This document shows positions 1-12,058 of a stretch of DNA of 60,000 bases, piece after piece. A model generated the notes under the pieces. The model was not told the origin of the DNA. It ran no database searches and saw only the letters and a program-made list of their open reading frames with translations. Numbering within the stretch: the stretch's first letter is position 1; each line of letters begins with the position of its first letter. The stretch spans positions 11,072,704 through 11,132,703 of the forward strand of contig NC_045139.1 of assembly GCF_008831285.2 (NCBI RefSeq), read 5' to 3'. This DNA comes from Nymphaea colorata. Its lineage: Eukaryota; Streptophyta; Magnoliopsida; Nymphaeales; Nymphaeaceae. The position numbers were made by a program, and so were the translations under genes.

Positions 1-803
1 AACAAACACAGCTAACAGCCCAAGATATTAATCAAGGTTTTAGATGGAGCGTAACACTTTGAGGTTGATAATAAATAGGTAGAAAGTTATATCCCACATA
101 TAGTTGCACTCTCAGCGGCTATACTGACTGCATCAAGAAGTTGCTGTTGGGAAAAAAAGAACTGGGAATCAGCTGCATAGCATCATGAAGATAAATTTTA
201 CTATTCTGTTGCATGAACACTTATACAAGTGTCAGCCACTTTTAGGCACTAATATTTACACTCTTTGGACAATTTCTAATAGGTGTGTCAAACTTTTCCC
301 ATTTAACCCTGACAGAAGCAGTAGAAGTGGAACATTAGCAGTTAACAGCAACCTGAAATTTTTAATATCCAGTTAGTCGACGACTAGACATAGCTAACTT
401 GCGCACTGCTCAATTGCTTCCCCTTTTCTGAATTTTTCGCAAACAATAGTGCCCTCCCCGGCCATCAACATATTTCCTGATTTTGCCTGCTCCTACCCAA
501 AATTAACCTTAATCAGGAGGCATAATGGAGCAGAAGACACTTAACCCTCTGCCTAAAAAGAAGGCTCTCTGTTTTATATTAAAGCATGCTATAAATAACA
601 AGATGCAAGAGTAACAAGCTCCCCTCCACCTTTTCTTTTGGCTAGCCAATAAATGGAGGGAGAAAGAGCAGATACTCCTCTCTTTTTAATACCCGACATT
701 TCATAAAATAACATATATATTTATGATGGCTTCAATAAACACTAACGAGAAAGCTGCCATACACACACACACACACACATACATACATACATATATATAT
801 ATT
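1..803. other. AT-rich stretch without recognised gene
   Basis: No coding signal was recognised on either strand. The only structure is a compound microsatellite: an (AC)9 run at 761-779, then ACAT steps and a TA run up to about 802. If the minus-strand gene starting near 4.96 kb is long, this could be its intron or 3' part, but no exon was identified. Confidence 0.5.
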
Positions 804-1033
804 ATGATGATGACACTTGCCCCAACAATTGGAGAGACCTATAAAACATGCAAATTCTCAATAAAATCTGGATTGAATACCACTACCACTACCTCATAGT
901 ATTCTCAACATACATATATATATAGTATGATGATGACACTTGCCCCAACAATTGGAGAGACCTATAAAACATGCAAATTCTCAATAAAATCTGGATTGAA
1001 TACCACTACCACTACCTCATAGTATTCTCAATG
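804..1033. repeat. 123-bp tandem duplication (two copies)
   Basis: A unit beginning ATGATGATGACAC starts at 804 and again at 927. The copies are nearly identical through the segment ending at about 909 and 1031. The near identity indicates a recent tandem duplication. It lies directly beside TA/AC microsatellite sequence, which may have promoted slippage. No open frame is conserved across it. Confidence 0.85.
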
Positions 1034-1866
1034 CACAAGAATGGCCAAACTGTACTTGATTGATGGAGTCATAAAGCAAGATGGTCATCATTTCCAATGA
1101 ATCTCCTTATAGTTGCAATGCTGGCATTTGCACTTTAAGGACAGTGCATGCCTTGAACAGCCAGGAATTGGTAAGATTCACATCGAGAAAAGCATGGGAT
1201 TACCAGCAATCTAGGAAACATATTGCCCCTACATCTGTGTGACACGGGTACGCCTGTTTTGCCCAGGTACTCGTGTCGGGTACGTGGGTACGGTGACACG
1301 GGTACGCGTATGGCTGGGGTACGGCTGCATTTTAAAACTTAAAATTATATTTTCAAATTTAATTTTTTCTCTAATTTTTAATTTTTTCCTTCTTTTATAT
1401 TTCCCTTCCAATAGGATTCCATATTTTCCTCCCATTTTTCTTTAATTTTGAGATTTTTTGTAGAATATAAGAATAAGACTGTTAATGCTTTTTTTTCATT
1501 TGATCATTTTTAGAATTTAAAAATTTGTCATACCCGCATACCCATAATTTTCAAAATCATCGTACCAGAACCCATAACGCCATACCCGTACCCGTACCGT
1601 ACCCACACCCATGTGACATAGCCCTACATTCTACCATTCTGGAATTTCTGGTTATGTATCAATAGCCCAACGCACACGAATGCACAAACTGCACCTAAAG
1701 GTCATGAAGACACAAAGCAAGATGATGACTGGTTCCAAAGTGAACCACACGATAGCTGCAATGTCAGCACTCACACTTTAAGGATAAGGCCGGCTCCTAA
1801 AGAAATTGTAAGAATCACATAAAATAGAGTATCGGATGATAAGTAGTCTAGGGGACAAACACATCC
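1032..1866. repeat. Diverged direct repeat interrupted by a hAT element
   Basis: The segments at about 1032-1230 and 1669-1866 can be aligned along their length. Shared landmarks are the AAAGCAAGATG and GCACTTTAAGGA-like words and the closing AATCTAGGAAACA/AGTCTAGGGGACA stretch. They are spaced by about 637 bp and separated by the hAT-like insertion at 1235-1621. They look like an old tandem duplication of a non-coding unit; what the unit is cannot be told. Confidence 0.5.
1235..1621. mobile_element. Non-autonomous hAT-like element (MITE), 387 bp
   Basis: The element is bounded by 8-bp direct repeats CCCTACAT at 1227-1234 and 1622-1629. Its ends are imperfect inverted repeats: CTGTGTGACACGGGT on the left, and CTATGTCACATGGGT read inward from the right. 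Eight-base target duplications and short imperfect terminal inverted repeats are typical of hAT transposons. The interior is GC-rich at both ends (GGGTACG words) and AT-rich in the middle, with no transposase frame. It must therefore rely on an enzyme supplied elsewhere. The short open frames on both strands here follow from the inverted-repeat composition. Confidence 0.8.
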
Positions 1867-1989
1867 TATAGTTCTAGAATTTTGGCTTAGGGATGTATTT
1901 AGGTCTTCTAATCCCAAACGCTAGCCAATAGAGACTGCAAAACTTGGTAACATCCAAATAAAGTGATGTCCATCTATTTATCATGTAAC

Positions 1990-3087
1990 CTTAGTTGTCA
2001 AGGCACCCAGGCGCGCTGGCTGGCCTAGGCAAAAAAGGTGACCTTCTTTTTTTGTTTTTTTAGTTATGTTAGCCATTACATAATAAAATTATGTAGTTAC
2101 TGACTGAACTGTAAGCTTCTATTCTAAGTAAAACTTAAAAAATTGTTCTGTTCAGTTATGTTCTGTTCTGTTCTAATTGAATTATTATATTTTGTAAGTA
2201 AAGCCAAAAAGTAAAACATGAAAAATTGTTCTGTTCTTGTTTACATGACAGATTAACAGTACATTTTCAGCTTGTTTACACATTGAAAAACTGTGCTGTT
2301 CTATTCTAGCTGATGCTTTAGTTTGATACACAAAAGAAAACAAGTCATTTTTATTTACATACTGGACAATGCTTGCATTTCTTATAGACTATTTCAGTTA
2401 TAGACCTCATAGACTATTTCATTTGAATCATTTCAAACAAAAATCATATCAAATCAGTACATATAATATACATTACAAGTTCACAACAGATTGTACATAT
2501 AACATATAATATACATATAACACACAAAACACCCTCACAAATGAGAAAATAAATTTGTATTCAGGTTGCAAAAGTAAGGTCTACATGTATTTCTCTGATT
2601 ACTAGACATGCACAAAACAAGAGAAGCTGGTGGTCTTTTTACCATAAACCTAGGTTTTAACGTGAGTAAGAAGGCTGGCATAGGTTCCACAAAATATGTT
2701 TTAGAGCACATAAGATATATACAGAAATTCATTGGTTGTATAGAACATGTACTTAACATATGGCTGGAACTTCCAGTTGACGAGTTGATATAGAATATGT
2801 AATTAACGTACAGCAAACTGTACAGTGTACTTAAAGAACAGAAATTATATAATATAACTGCATATAATATAAGTATATACAGTATAACAATGTATAATAA
2901 AATTACATGACTTAATTTGGAGGGAAGGTTACTTTTCACCTCCCTATGGACTAGGCGTGATAGCGCCTAGTCCAGCCTAGGTGCCAGTCTAACACATGTC
3001 GCCTAAGTGATGGACTTAGGCGACGGGTGTGGCCTCATGCCTAGGCGACACCTAGGCATGGACTAGTCCATGCCTTTAACAACTAAG
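1990..3087. mobile_element. Non-autonomous hAT-like element, 1098 bp
   Basis: Direct repeats CATGTAAC at 1982-1989 and 3088-3095 form an 8-bp target duplication. The ends are inverted repeats: CTTAGTTGTCAAGGC on the left, and CTTAGTTGTTAAAGGC read inward from the right. The right subterminal part (2948-3060) carries repeated CCTAGG/GGCG words and a perfect 10-bp hairpin, GGACTAGGCG at 2948-2957 with CGCCTAGTCC at 2964-2973, of the sort that binds transposase in hAT elements. The AT-rich interior has frames of up to 134 codons, but none resembles a hAT transposase. Confidence 0.8.
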
Positions 3088-3095
3088 CATGTAAC

Positions 3096-4472
3096 TACAA
3101 GAAATTACATCCAATTTGTAAGAATCTCATTACAAAAAAGAGGGGTAGTACCAAACTTGCATCCAAATAGTGTTACCCACATATTTTTCATCTAATTACA
3201 AAAAAACATGTCCAATCATTAGATATTTCATAGAAGAAATTGGTGTTGTGGCTTATTATGATCTTATTGTAGGTAGGCATTAAAGTATACTAGATTTCCA
3301 AGAGGCTGCGGCTACCAAAAAAATTGATAATGTCCAACTACCACCACATATTCACAATCTAATTTCAAAAAAGGACATCCAATTACCCAATGTTCCATTA
3401 TTAAAAGGAAAGAAAATATATTAAGTTCTCACAACTTTAGTGTAGAAACTATAGGTTACAGCCTTTGAAGTAAATTAAATCTTTTTGAGAGTCACCTAGA
3501 ATATACCGAACACCCCAACAAAATGCCACCATTTATTCAATGGACAATTAGAAGAATACTCATCCAATCACTACATTTCCATTAGAAAAAAGGTGTACTA
3601 ATTAACATGACCTTAGTATAGATACAGAAGTAAACTAGATTTCCAAGATGAAACTAGAAAATAATGTAGTAACAATTCTAATCATAACTGGTTGCCTCTT
3701 AATTCGTATTTAAAGCCCAATCACTCTGAATAACACGTGCCATGAACAAGTACATGAAAGAAGAAGATAACACAACTTCCATAACATTGACGAAGCAATT
3801 AGTCTTCATTCTTAAACATGATACTGAATAATGAATATCATCCATTTAACACCACTTGTTCTTTAGGAACGTATAATTTATGTTGTCTAGCCCTACAGCA
3901 CCAACTGTTCCTGCTCAGACATACAATTACAGTGCTTCTACGCATCTCACATAAACCATTTACGATTGCTACAGGAGACCATGACCCACTATGAAGATAC
4001 TGAGGCTACATTATGGGAGTTTCATTGTAAAAGGATACTTTCAATTTTCAAGTAAATATAAGGTTAAAAACCACTTTAAAGGATTGGATTCGTATGAATG
4101 TCTCACTGCTCCTTTATATGATAAAGCAAAGGCAAATAGGCACCTTTCCCATTCGAAAACATGAACGCGTCACCAATTTCACTAAACATTTTACTCTCGT
4201 AACTTCTGAAACCTAAAGTAAAACCTTAAATTTTTTCTTCGTAAATTTGAATGGAATTCTAGCAAGTCCAACCTCACTAGGAATTCGTAGTAGTACACCA
4301 ATCAAGAATCTCGACATCAAAAGAACCTCTGTGTGCTCATCACATACCAGCGATCATTAGCTCACTAGCAAGATTGAGGCAGAAATGATGGCATATAACG
4401 ATTAATAATGAACCGTTCAGAACAAAAGGTCGACCCACCAAATCCCAACCTCAGTCTTAATCTCGAGCTCAC
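3096..4472. other. AT-rich non-coding stretch (probable intron)
   Basis: This lies downstream of the first exon of the minus-strand gene that starts near 4.96 kb. It is AT-rich and stop-dense in all frames, and no second exon was recognised. It is probably the first long intron of that gene. Confidence 0.4.
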
Positions 4473-4582
4473 CTCTTGGTATTCGACTGCCTCCCGCGAG
4501 AGAAGGTATCATCAAAGTCTCCGTTAAGTCGTTCTTTTATAGAACGCTTACTTCCCGCAGCCAAAACGCGATCCGCATACAT
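4473..4582 (-). CDS. First coding exon of a minus-strand gene, product unrecognised
   Basis: An ATG at 4582 opens 36 codons (MYADRVLAAGSKRSIKERLN, then an acidic, Ser/Arg-rich stretch). It ends with 2 nt left over at 4473, before a good donor (AG|GTGAGC). Upstream on the same strand there is a likely 5'-UTR intron acceptor (AATTTCAG at about 4629) and a leader with the CCCTAA/AACCCTAG words common in plant leaders. A TATA box sits at 4986-4995. The N-terminus has the look of a conserved basic plant protein, but it could not be named. Later exons were not found in the AT-rich sequence to the left; they may lie beyond the window or be too small to see. Confidence 0.5.
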
Positions 4583-4985
4583 CCTTCTAAAAGCAACAGC
4601 AGAAATCGGTCCTTCAAATACCTGAAATTCGCATTTTCATCATCAAGATTGCACAATAGAGAAGAAAAAGAAAATCGTCCAGTTCGACAAATCGGGTACG
4701 AACAAAAAGAAAAATGTTCTCCAGTAAACCAGTTTCTAGGGTTTTGGAGAACAAACCTCCGTAAGATAATTAGGGTTTACAGAAATTCCTCGACAACAAC
4801 GAAGAAGAAGAAGACCCAAAGGCAGATATAAGACTTAAGAAGAACAAATAGGAGAACGGTTCCTCTTCGTCCGTCACCGATTCAGGGACGACGAATCGCC
4901 GTCTCTTGATTATGCCTCGGAGATCCACGCACGCAGTGTCGAGGATGCCCCTTCGTGAGAAAGTGGGAAAAAAGCATTGAGGCTT

Positions 4986-4995
4986 CCTTTATATG
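4986..4995 (-). promoter_or_regulatory. TATA box of the minus-strand gene
   Basis: The minus strand reads CATATAAAGG here. It is roughly 400 nt upstream of the ATG at 4582, with an apparent 5'-UTR intron between them. A start of transcription about 30 nt downstream (near 4960) would fit. Confidence 0.4.
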
Positions 4996-4999
4996 TTCG

Positions 5000-7200
5000 G
5001 TTCGGAACTGAATGTTACCTGAACAAAATGTATAGATCCGGGATTGAGCTCATATGGAGCTAGCCGTCTGTCCTTGTCTTTGGTGAACGAGAGTTCATCT
5101 TGGATGCAGTTGTGCATCCAACTTAAATGTCCCACTTCAGCTAAGTTCCCAGCTATGCTAAACATGCTTCATGTCAATGAAAAAAGTGGATATTGAAACC
5201 TTAAAAAAAGTAATTTTAGAACATTTAAAGCCCTTTTGATGACAGATATTGGAAGTAGATTTTGAGGAAACCCACTTATATAAAACTTGGTTTTCAATTG
5301 GATTTTCAAAAAGGTAAGAACTAAGTTATTGTGTTTATTTTTTATTATATTTTATTATTAAAAATGTATTTTATATTCAAAAATTTTTATTTTATATTTG
5401 AAAAAATATTTTTTTATTTTAATCAAGCCCAGCCGAGCCCGGGCTTGGGTTTCGAGTGTCAGGCCGAGCCGGCCCAATGCCCAGGTCTAATTACTGCGTA
5501 TACACAAGTGACGTCAAATGTGTATCTCCCTAGTTCGTGCATTATACCATAAATTCTTCATGCACTAGTAGTAATAATCACCAAATACCCCAACAAAAAC
5601 ATCTTCTCCTCCACTATGTCAGCTACTAGCTCCTGCAATTATCTCATTTTATTTGTTCAAACTATTCTAGGCGTTCCAATAGAGATGCATACCAGAAACT
5701 TGTTTAGTAGCAATGCATTTGGTTTTAGAAAAGTGAGAAGCATAATAATGGTAAGGTGTTGGACTAATATAATTAAATTAGAGAGCTTGAATATACTAAA
5801 CAAGAAGCTTCTCACTGGTGAACCTTCAATAAGTGCATAGGTTAGTGATTCACAAGCCTTTCATGAAAATAATAAGTTGGGTGACTCAAACAAAAAATTA
5901 ATCTATTATATTCTAAAGACAGTGTCCATCATTATCCAAACTGCACCTTGACAATTATCACTGGAATGGCCCATCAAAAAGTCCCAACATCATAAATAAG
6001 GCGGCATAACGAGTCGAGCCAACTTGGGCTCCACTTGAACTCACTAAAAAAAAAAGGTCGACTCATTTATAAACGACTCATTTATAAACGAGTCGAGCTT
6101 GAGTTTAGATTTATACTAGAAATGTTAAACGAGTCAATGACTCCACTTGTTTAAACTGGGCTCGACTCAACTATGTGAAAGTGGCTCATTGTTATTGAAT
6201 TAGTTAAATGACTTAAGTGATTTAACTTACACAAGTTAAGTGAATCGAGTTGAGCTCGAGCGTGTTCTATGGAGCTTGAGCTCGACTCAGCTCGTGTACA
6301 GCCCTAAAAGTTGATGTTGTAAAACACTAGATTATTCTAAGTACACTTGAAGTTGCCCGTCTGTATCTTCACCAAGTCAAATCTTAGATACTACATCTAC
6401 CCGGCCATTGTAAATATGATAAAGAACAAAAAAATGCTAAATGGAAGGTGTTGTTATGATTGAGCATGCAGATATTGCCACATTCAAAGAAGAACTATTT
6501 GTTTTAAATTAAATAACCACTGCTTTAACTAATCCACAACATTCAAGAATCGAATGAAATAACTTTAGATCATTAAAGAAAAGTGGACAGGACATTGTAA
6601 TCCAATAAGGATCAACTGGGGGATAGCTTTCCAGCCATTTATTCACAATAAATGAACGTGTACAGTGAAAAAGAATAAGACGCACATCAAAATAGTAACC
6701 ACAAGTTATTTTAAAACCAGGTTTTGAATGTGTCACCCAAATAAAAAAAAAAAACGAAAAATGAAGTTTATAAAACTCATTAAAAACTTTGCTTTCATAA
6801 ACATTAGTTTTTACTCATCCATATGAAATGCTCCTAGAAGCTACCATGATGATTGCAAAACCATTTTATACAATTGACTTATTTGAGTCGTAGAGACAAA
6901 CCAAGCTTGCCACTTCTTCGTCTCCACTAGAATTCATTATCATTTGATATCACAATCTCCTTGCAATATTCACAATAGTTGTATGTTTGGCAAATATATA
7001 TAACAAAATCCAAATGCATGGAAATTCATCCAAAAAAAAAAAAAAGATATTTGAGTTGAGCTAGTGGCAAAGCCATAAATTTTGGCTAATGGGCACTAGT
7101 TAAAAAAAATATTAAATCCTTAACAGTAACAAAATATATATATATAAAAGCAAGTAGTTGAGAGCACCAATATATAAATAAAGGAATTACGTGAGATCAT
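5000..7200. other. Intergenic region with hAT-end remnants
   Basis: This is AT-rich spacer between the minus-strand gene starting near 4.96 kb and the TBC gene. Two GC-rich patches look like hAT termini. About 5420-5489 ends in GCCCAGGTCTA, the inward-facing form of a TAGACCTGGGC end. About 6010-6306 is rich in GAGCTCGAGTC words and ends in GTACAGCCCTA. No partner ends or target duplications were found for either. Short frames at 5616-5840 and 6509-6736 have no recognisable product. Confidence 0.5.
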
Positions 7201-7578
7201 GTTATTCACGTAACTCCACCATTGAATTGAGTTGTACTTCATCGTCGTCTTCAGTTTCCCTCACAAGCAACAGAGCATTCATTTTAATTATTATCATTAT
7301 AAGTTTAAGAGAAAATTATGAAAACTTTTTACGTACATCAGGATACTGAAAATTCAAGGAATAGATTCCTGTTAAAATAATCGTGTGGGAATCTGGAGAT
7401 TACAGGCCGACGATGAAAATTGATTAAAAAAATATGAAATTGGTTTAGACAAAAAATAAAAAAGAGTACGATGCATGAGAATAAAAGGGCCGACTGAAGT
7501 GGTGGCCCGCCACGCGTCCCTCGTCGTGCGAGAGAAGAAGAAGAAGAAGAAGAGGAACCTGCTCAGAGAAGAGAGAGA
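7200..7578 (+). promoter_or_regulatory. Upstream region and leader of the TBC gene
   Basis: Sequence turns from AT-rich to GC-rich near 7485. A (GAA)n tract at about 7532-7553 lies in the presumed 5' leader just before the ATG at 7579. No clear TATA box was identified. The opposite-strand frames here are the complement of this biased tract. Confidence 0.35.
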
Positions 7579-10500
7579 ATGAACAGGAGCGTGCCAGATT
7601 GGATGAAGAGCTCGCTGTGGCCGTCCTTCGATGATCGGCACCATGCCATTGTGGACACAGCAGAGACACCAACTCCAAGAAGCTCCATCCCTCCTAACCA
7701 GCCTGATACCGCCGTCCTGCCTCCCCCTCCTCAGAGGGTGGTCTCTTCCCCCCCTGCTCCTCTCTCCCATCATGCTTCTGAAACTCCCAGGTCGACTCCG
7801 GCTCCTTTACTCGAAGACGCCTCCCGCGGAGATCGATTCCATGCTGCGGTAATCCCTTTTTGGCACCGTCTTCGCTTTTTCCTTCCTTCTCCTGTGGTGG
7901 TGTTATAGAATTGGAGTGATTGTTTCGTTGAGTTCGTAACGATCTGGTTCAGTTGTCGAAGAGGAATATCGATTTGGCAGAGTTGCGGATGTTAACGGCG
8001 GAGGGTGTGCCGGATTCTGGCGGAATTCGGTCGGTTTTATGGAAGGTAACGGATCAGGGAGAGATTTTTTCGTTTTGGTGATGTAGGACTGTTAATCGTT
8101 TTGGAATTTTATTATTATTATTATTTATTGTTCGTAGGTTCTTCTGGGGTATTTGCCAACCAACAGGGATTTGTGGGCAGAGGAATTGAGGAGGAAACGA
8201 GCTCAGTATGGTTCTTTTAAGGAGGAACTGCTGCTTAGCCCTGTGAGTTTTGTCTTGGTGTCTATCTTTTCCTTTATTTTAGTAGAAATTCAGAACGTGG
8301 AATATCTTCTTTTGAGAAATTCATGTCATGTAGGCATTGGATGATTTCCCTTTTCCTTCGAAGAGTTTGATTCTCTAATTTAGTAATTTGCCATTCGATT
8401 TAAAAGTACTCCGTTTTATTATTCTCCATTCCGCTTAGCCATTGAACTGTTTTAGGGAAAGTACTTGGTCATAGTCATTGTGCCTTGTTTTTGTTCTCAT
8501 TGTTTCCTTTTGGGGTTCTCCATGAGGAGATAGGTTTCTCCTCTCACTTGGTCAGAAAGTACATAGAAAACACAAAAATTCCCAATTTTTTCTCGTTTTC
8601 TTCTCAATTCAGATGTCGGCTTGTTTATGATTGCATTCCGTCTATTTTCTTCATTTCTTTCCGAGTTCCTATTTTCTTAGAGGATGGCTTCTGAATCTTT
8701 GCGGGGTTAGTCAGTCAGAACTTGCACGAAGGCTAGAAAAATTCAATGGGATGGAAAATGAAGACAGCTGTGCAGGAAGCGGTTTGCTGCATAGATCAGA
8801 AATAACTCATGGGGAGCATCCTTTAAGCCTTGGAGAAACCAGTATCTGGAACAAGTTCTTCCAGGTATTGTTGGCAATCTAAAAACGGTTTGCATTAGTA
8901 CTTTTTTTGTTTCATAGATGCCATGGGCTTCTGGGTCCCTACCAATTGCTGTAGTTCTCTAGGACACAGAAATCATGAAGCAAATTGATCGGGATATCAA
9001 ACGTACTCATCCTGATATGGATTTCTTTTGTGGGGATTCTCCATCAGCGAAGTTGAATCAGGTAATCATCATTTTTAGGGATCCAATGGGATGTGGAGAA
9101 GTAAAATAATAAACTGATCCAGTGATACAGTCTTCAAGTTTAAACGGGCCCTTCTTTATTGCCTATTGCAGGAAGCATTAAAACATGTGCTAGCAGTATT
9201 TGCAAAGCTTAATCCTGGTATACAATATGTACAGGGGATGAATGAAATATTAGCTCCCCTCTTCTATGTGTTCAGGAATGACGCAGATGAACAAAATGCG
9301 GTAAGCCATTGCTCTTGCAATTTGGTTGTAGTGCTGTCAAATTAACTTTTTCTTGTAATCCATTTGGCAAACTGGAAGTTTATGTTGGCTTCTTCTTTGG
9401 GCTGGTAGGATTTTTCATGAAGATGAGAAATGTGTCTTTCTTTCTCTCTCTGAGCACTTTCTTATTTTCAGGCACAAGCAGAGCCAGACTCCTTTTTCTG
9501 TTTTGTCACATTGTTGAGTGGTTTCAGAGATCATTTTTGCCAACAACTTGACAACAGTACTGTGGGAATCCGGTCAACAATGTCAAGGCTGACACAGATT
9601 TTACGAGAGCATGATGAAGAACTCTGGCGTCATTTAGAGATTACAACTAAGGTGATATTCCTTTCCAAGCAGTTTTTTTTTTCTTTTTATCCATGTTTAG
9701 CTCCAGAATCACTTATATTTTTCTTCTGCAAAAGGATTACTCTATTTTGTTTTTGTGAGCCTGCATGAAGGTTCAAGACAATCTATGTCTTGTCAAGGGT
9801 GTCAAGTGTTATACATCTTTCTTCTTAGTTATTCTAGTGTTCTCAATAGTTGAAGGAATCATAAAATTAGTTTAGGATGTCATGCAAGTTGTTCCTAGGG
9901 TGGAGGGTGCCTCTGTTGGCTCAGAAGATGAGAGGCTCTTTGACTTTAGCTTAATCTGAAAAAATTACAAATACCAATTCTTCAAGCTCGTTTCACTGGG
10001 CAACCATAAAAGGTGCACATTGATTTGACATGCCTGGACCTTGATTTCTCTGATAGTATGTAATTTTGTGCTACATTTTATGGTATCTGTTGCTAATATG
10101 ATGTTCAAGTCAATTGGAACTAGGAGAAGCATATAGCTTATTGCAGTCTCCAAGACTGTTTCATGTGATATTTTGGCTTCCTTTATCAGTAGTGATCCTG
10201 AGTGACATCTTCAATGTAGAGCATATACATGGATTTGGATCAGGTGAATTTTCATGGTGCAACTATTAGATTCATGGTCTATTAATGTGCTAAATGATTA
10301 AAAAATTGCTGCAGTTTCGGAATAGGTGCTCTATTTTGTTGATAAGTGATTAACAACTAACTAAGATCGGGAGGTTCAGATGGTGGTTAAACAGGCAAGC
10401 AGTTTCTTCTTCTCCAGGGCTGATTAATCAAGATGATTTGATAAAAACATTAAAGAAAAAAGGCTTAAATAAGGTTTTACTTTCTGTGGAGCAGAGTGCT

Positions 10501-11461
10501 GCTACAGTTGAGATAGGCCGACTGGTTATGGATCACGCCAATGATCTTAACGACTATTTTGCTGACTTGAATATACATAGTTTGTAGGCTATGTTCTATA
10601 TCAATTTTTGGTGAAGGGTTTGGGCCAATCCTTTTGTGCTTGTTGTTAAGGTCTTTTTCGGGGTTTCCCTTTGTATATAATCGTTTTGTTGAAACAAGGG
10701 TAGGGGGCCTAACCCCCAAGCAAGCTCTTTACTTCAAGGTGTTCAAATTCAACCCATTTAGAAAGAGAGAAATTGGGTGTGTGAACTCTGTCTCTCTTTC
10801 CTTCTCTTCTCTTTTTCATCTGAGCATGGTATATCTATGAGCTGGCACACCTAGTTTATGGATCTCCTTAGAACCTTGATGTTGAAACTCAGGATATGCA
10901 GTCCTGGCTGCAATCCTGTAATGAAAAAGAATTGCTTGGTTGAATATGAAAGAATACCTAGGATCTATAATAGGGACAACTAGGTAGGACATGTCCTGTG
11001 TTAGGTGCGAGTGTGGAGTGTGGACACTAGTGTGGGTGTGGATGCTGGTAGGAAGCATTTTCAAAAAACTTAAATGCATGGATATGGCCATGTGTGTGTG
11101 TGTGTGTGTGTTTATCCAAACGAAAAAGGTACAACGAATGAGTTTGTCATGTCTAAGCTGTGTTCTATACCTGCACCCATGTTCAGCCATGTCGACATGA
11201 GGACAGTGCCCTTTGAGGAGTATAAGTGCAAAATCGAATATGACAAACATGCACCTTCCACACCAGAAATTTTTGACTTGTGTAAGATTGTCATTGTTTC
11301 CTACGCACGATCCAAGGAAAAGAAAAGAAAAGAATCTTGTTGTGTTCTATTTTGAGCTGAACCCCATGAATGATATCCACTGCAGAACCAAAATATTGCT
11401 GCTCTACTCTATTAAATTTTAGCTGTACAGGTTTTGGCTGGTAAGGGCTCAACTTCTGGTT

Positions 11462-11523
<62 letters not shown>

Positions 11524-12058
11524 GTTAAGAGAAACAATCCGGTAAATGACTTCCATCATCTGTTGCTTGCAGCTGCACTGGCTTGTGCAAGTTGCCTCTA
11601 TTTTTTAGCCATGGGTTTTGATTTTGGACAGGCATTTGCCTTTGGATCTTTTGCAGGTAAATCCTCAGTTCTATGCATTTCGGTGGATAACACTGCTTTT
11701 GACTCAGGAGTTCAATTTCACAGATAGCTTACACATCTGGGATGCACTTCTAAGTGATCCAGATGGCCCCTTGGTAAGATGTTCTTTACAAGGAAAAAAG
11801 GGTAAAGAGAAGTCTGCGCATCAGGTTGAAAGGATTTCCTTCATTTGGAATGTTTTTTGTCATCTGTGTGTCTGACATCCGTTCTTCTTCCAGGAATCCC
11901 TGCTTAGACTGTGCTGTGCTATGCTCATTCTCATACGAAAGCGTCTCTTGGCTGGTGATTTTACGTCTAACCTTAAATTGCTTCAAAACTATCCATCAAC
12001 AAGTGTCAATCATCTTCTTGATCTTGCTGATAAATTGCGAGGCCTTCCAATTCTATAG
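7579..12058 (+). CDS. TBC-domain Rab GTPase-activating protein (TBC1D13-like), 9 exons
   Basis: Exons: 7579-7848, 7953-8045, 8138-8242, 8715-8864, 8963-9061, 9172-9300, 9472-9651, 11657-11773 and 11894-12058. All borders are GT-AG and all introns are phase 0, giving 435 residues. TBC proteins speed GTP hydrolysis by Rab GTPases on membranes. The dual-finger motifs are present: IDRDIKR with the arginine finger at about R220, and YVQGMNEI with the glutamine finger at about Q260. After an N-terminal proline-rich region (about residues 40-85, probably disordered), the order of blocks matches plant TBC1D13-type proteins: RSVLWKVLLGYLP, the arginine finger, NPGIQYVQGMNE, FYAFRWITLLLTQEF and a C-terminal GDFTSNLKLLQNYP. 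The length is normal for that group. The start is the first ATG after a (GAA)n-rich leader. The substrate Rab cannot be told from sequence. The seventh intron is about 2 kb and carries a TA/GA microsatellite. Confidence 0.93.
11465..11523. repeat. (TA)n(GA)n compound microsatellite in TBC intron 7
   Basis: About 19 TA steps (11465-11502) are followed by about 10 GA steps. The tract sits about 130 bp before the acceptor of exon 8. Confidence 0.95.

Noticed and set aside
1229-1445. Opposing 68-codon frames
   Set aside because: They lie within a hAT-like inverted-repeat element and reflect its symmetry.
2535-2939. 134-codon minus-strand frame
   Set aside because: Inside the hAT-like element, AT-driven Ile/Leu/Tyr composition, no similarity to a hAT transposase.
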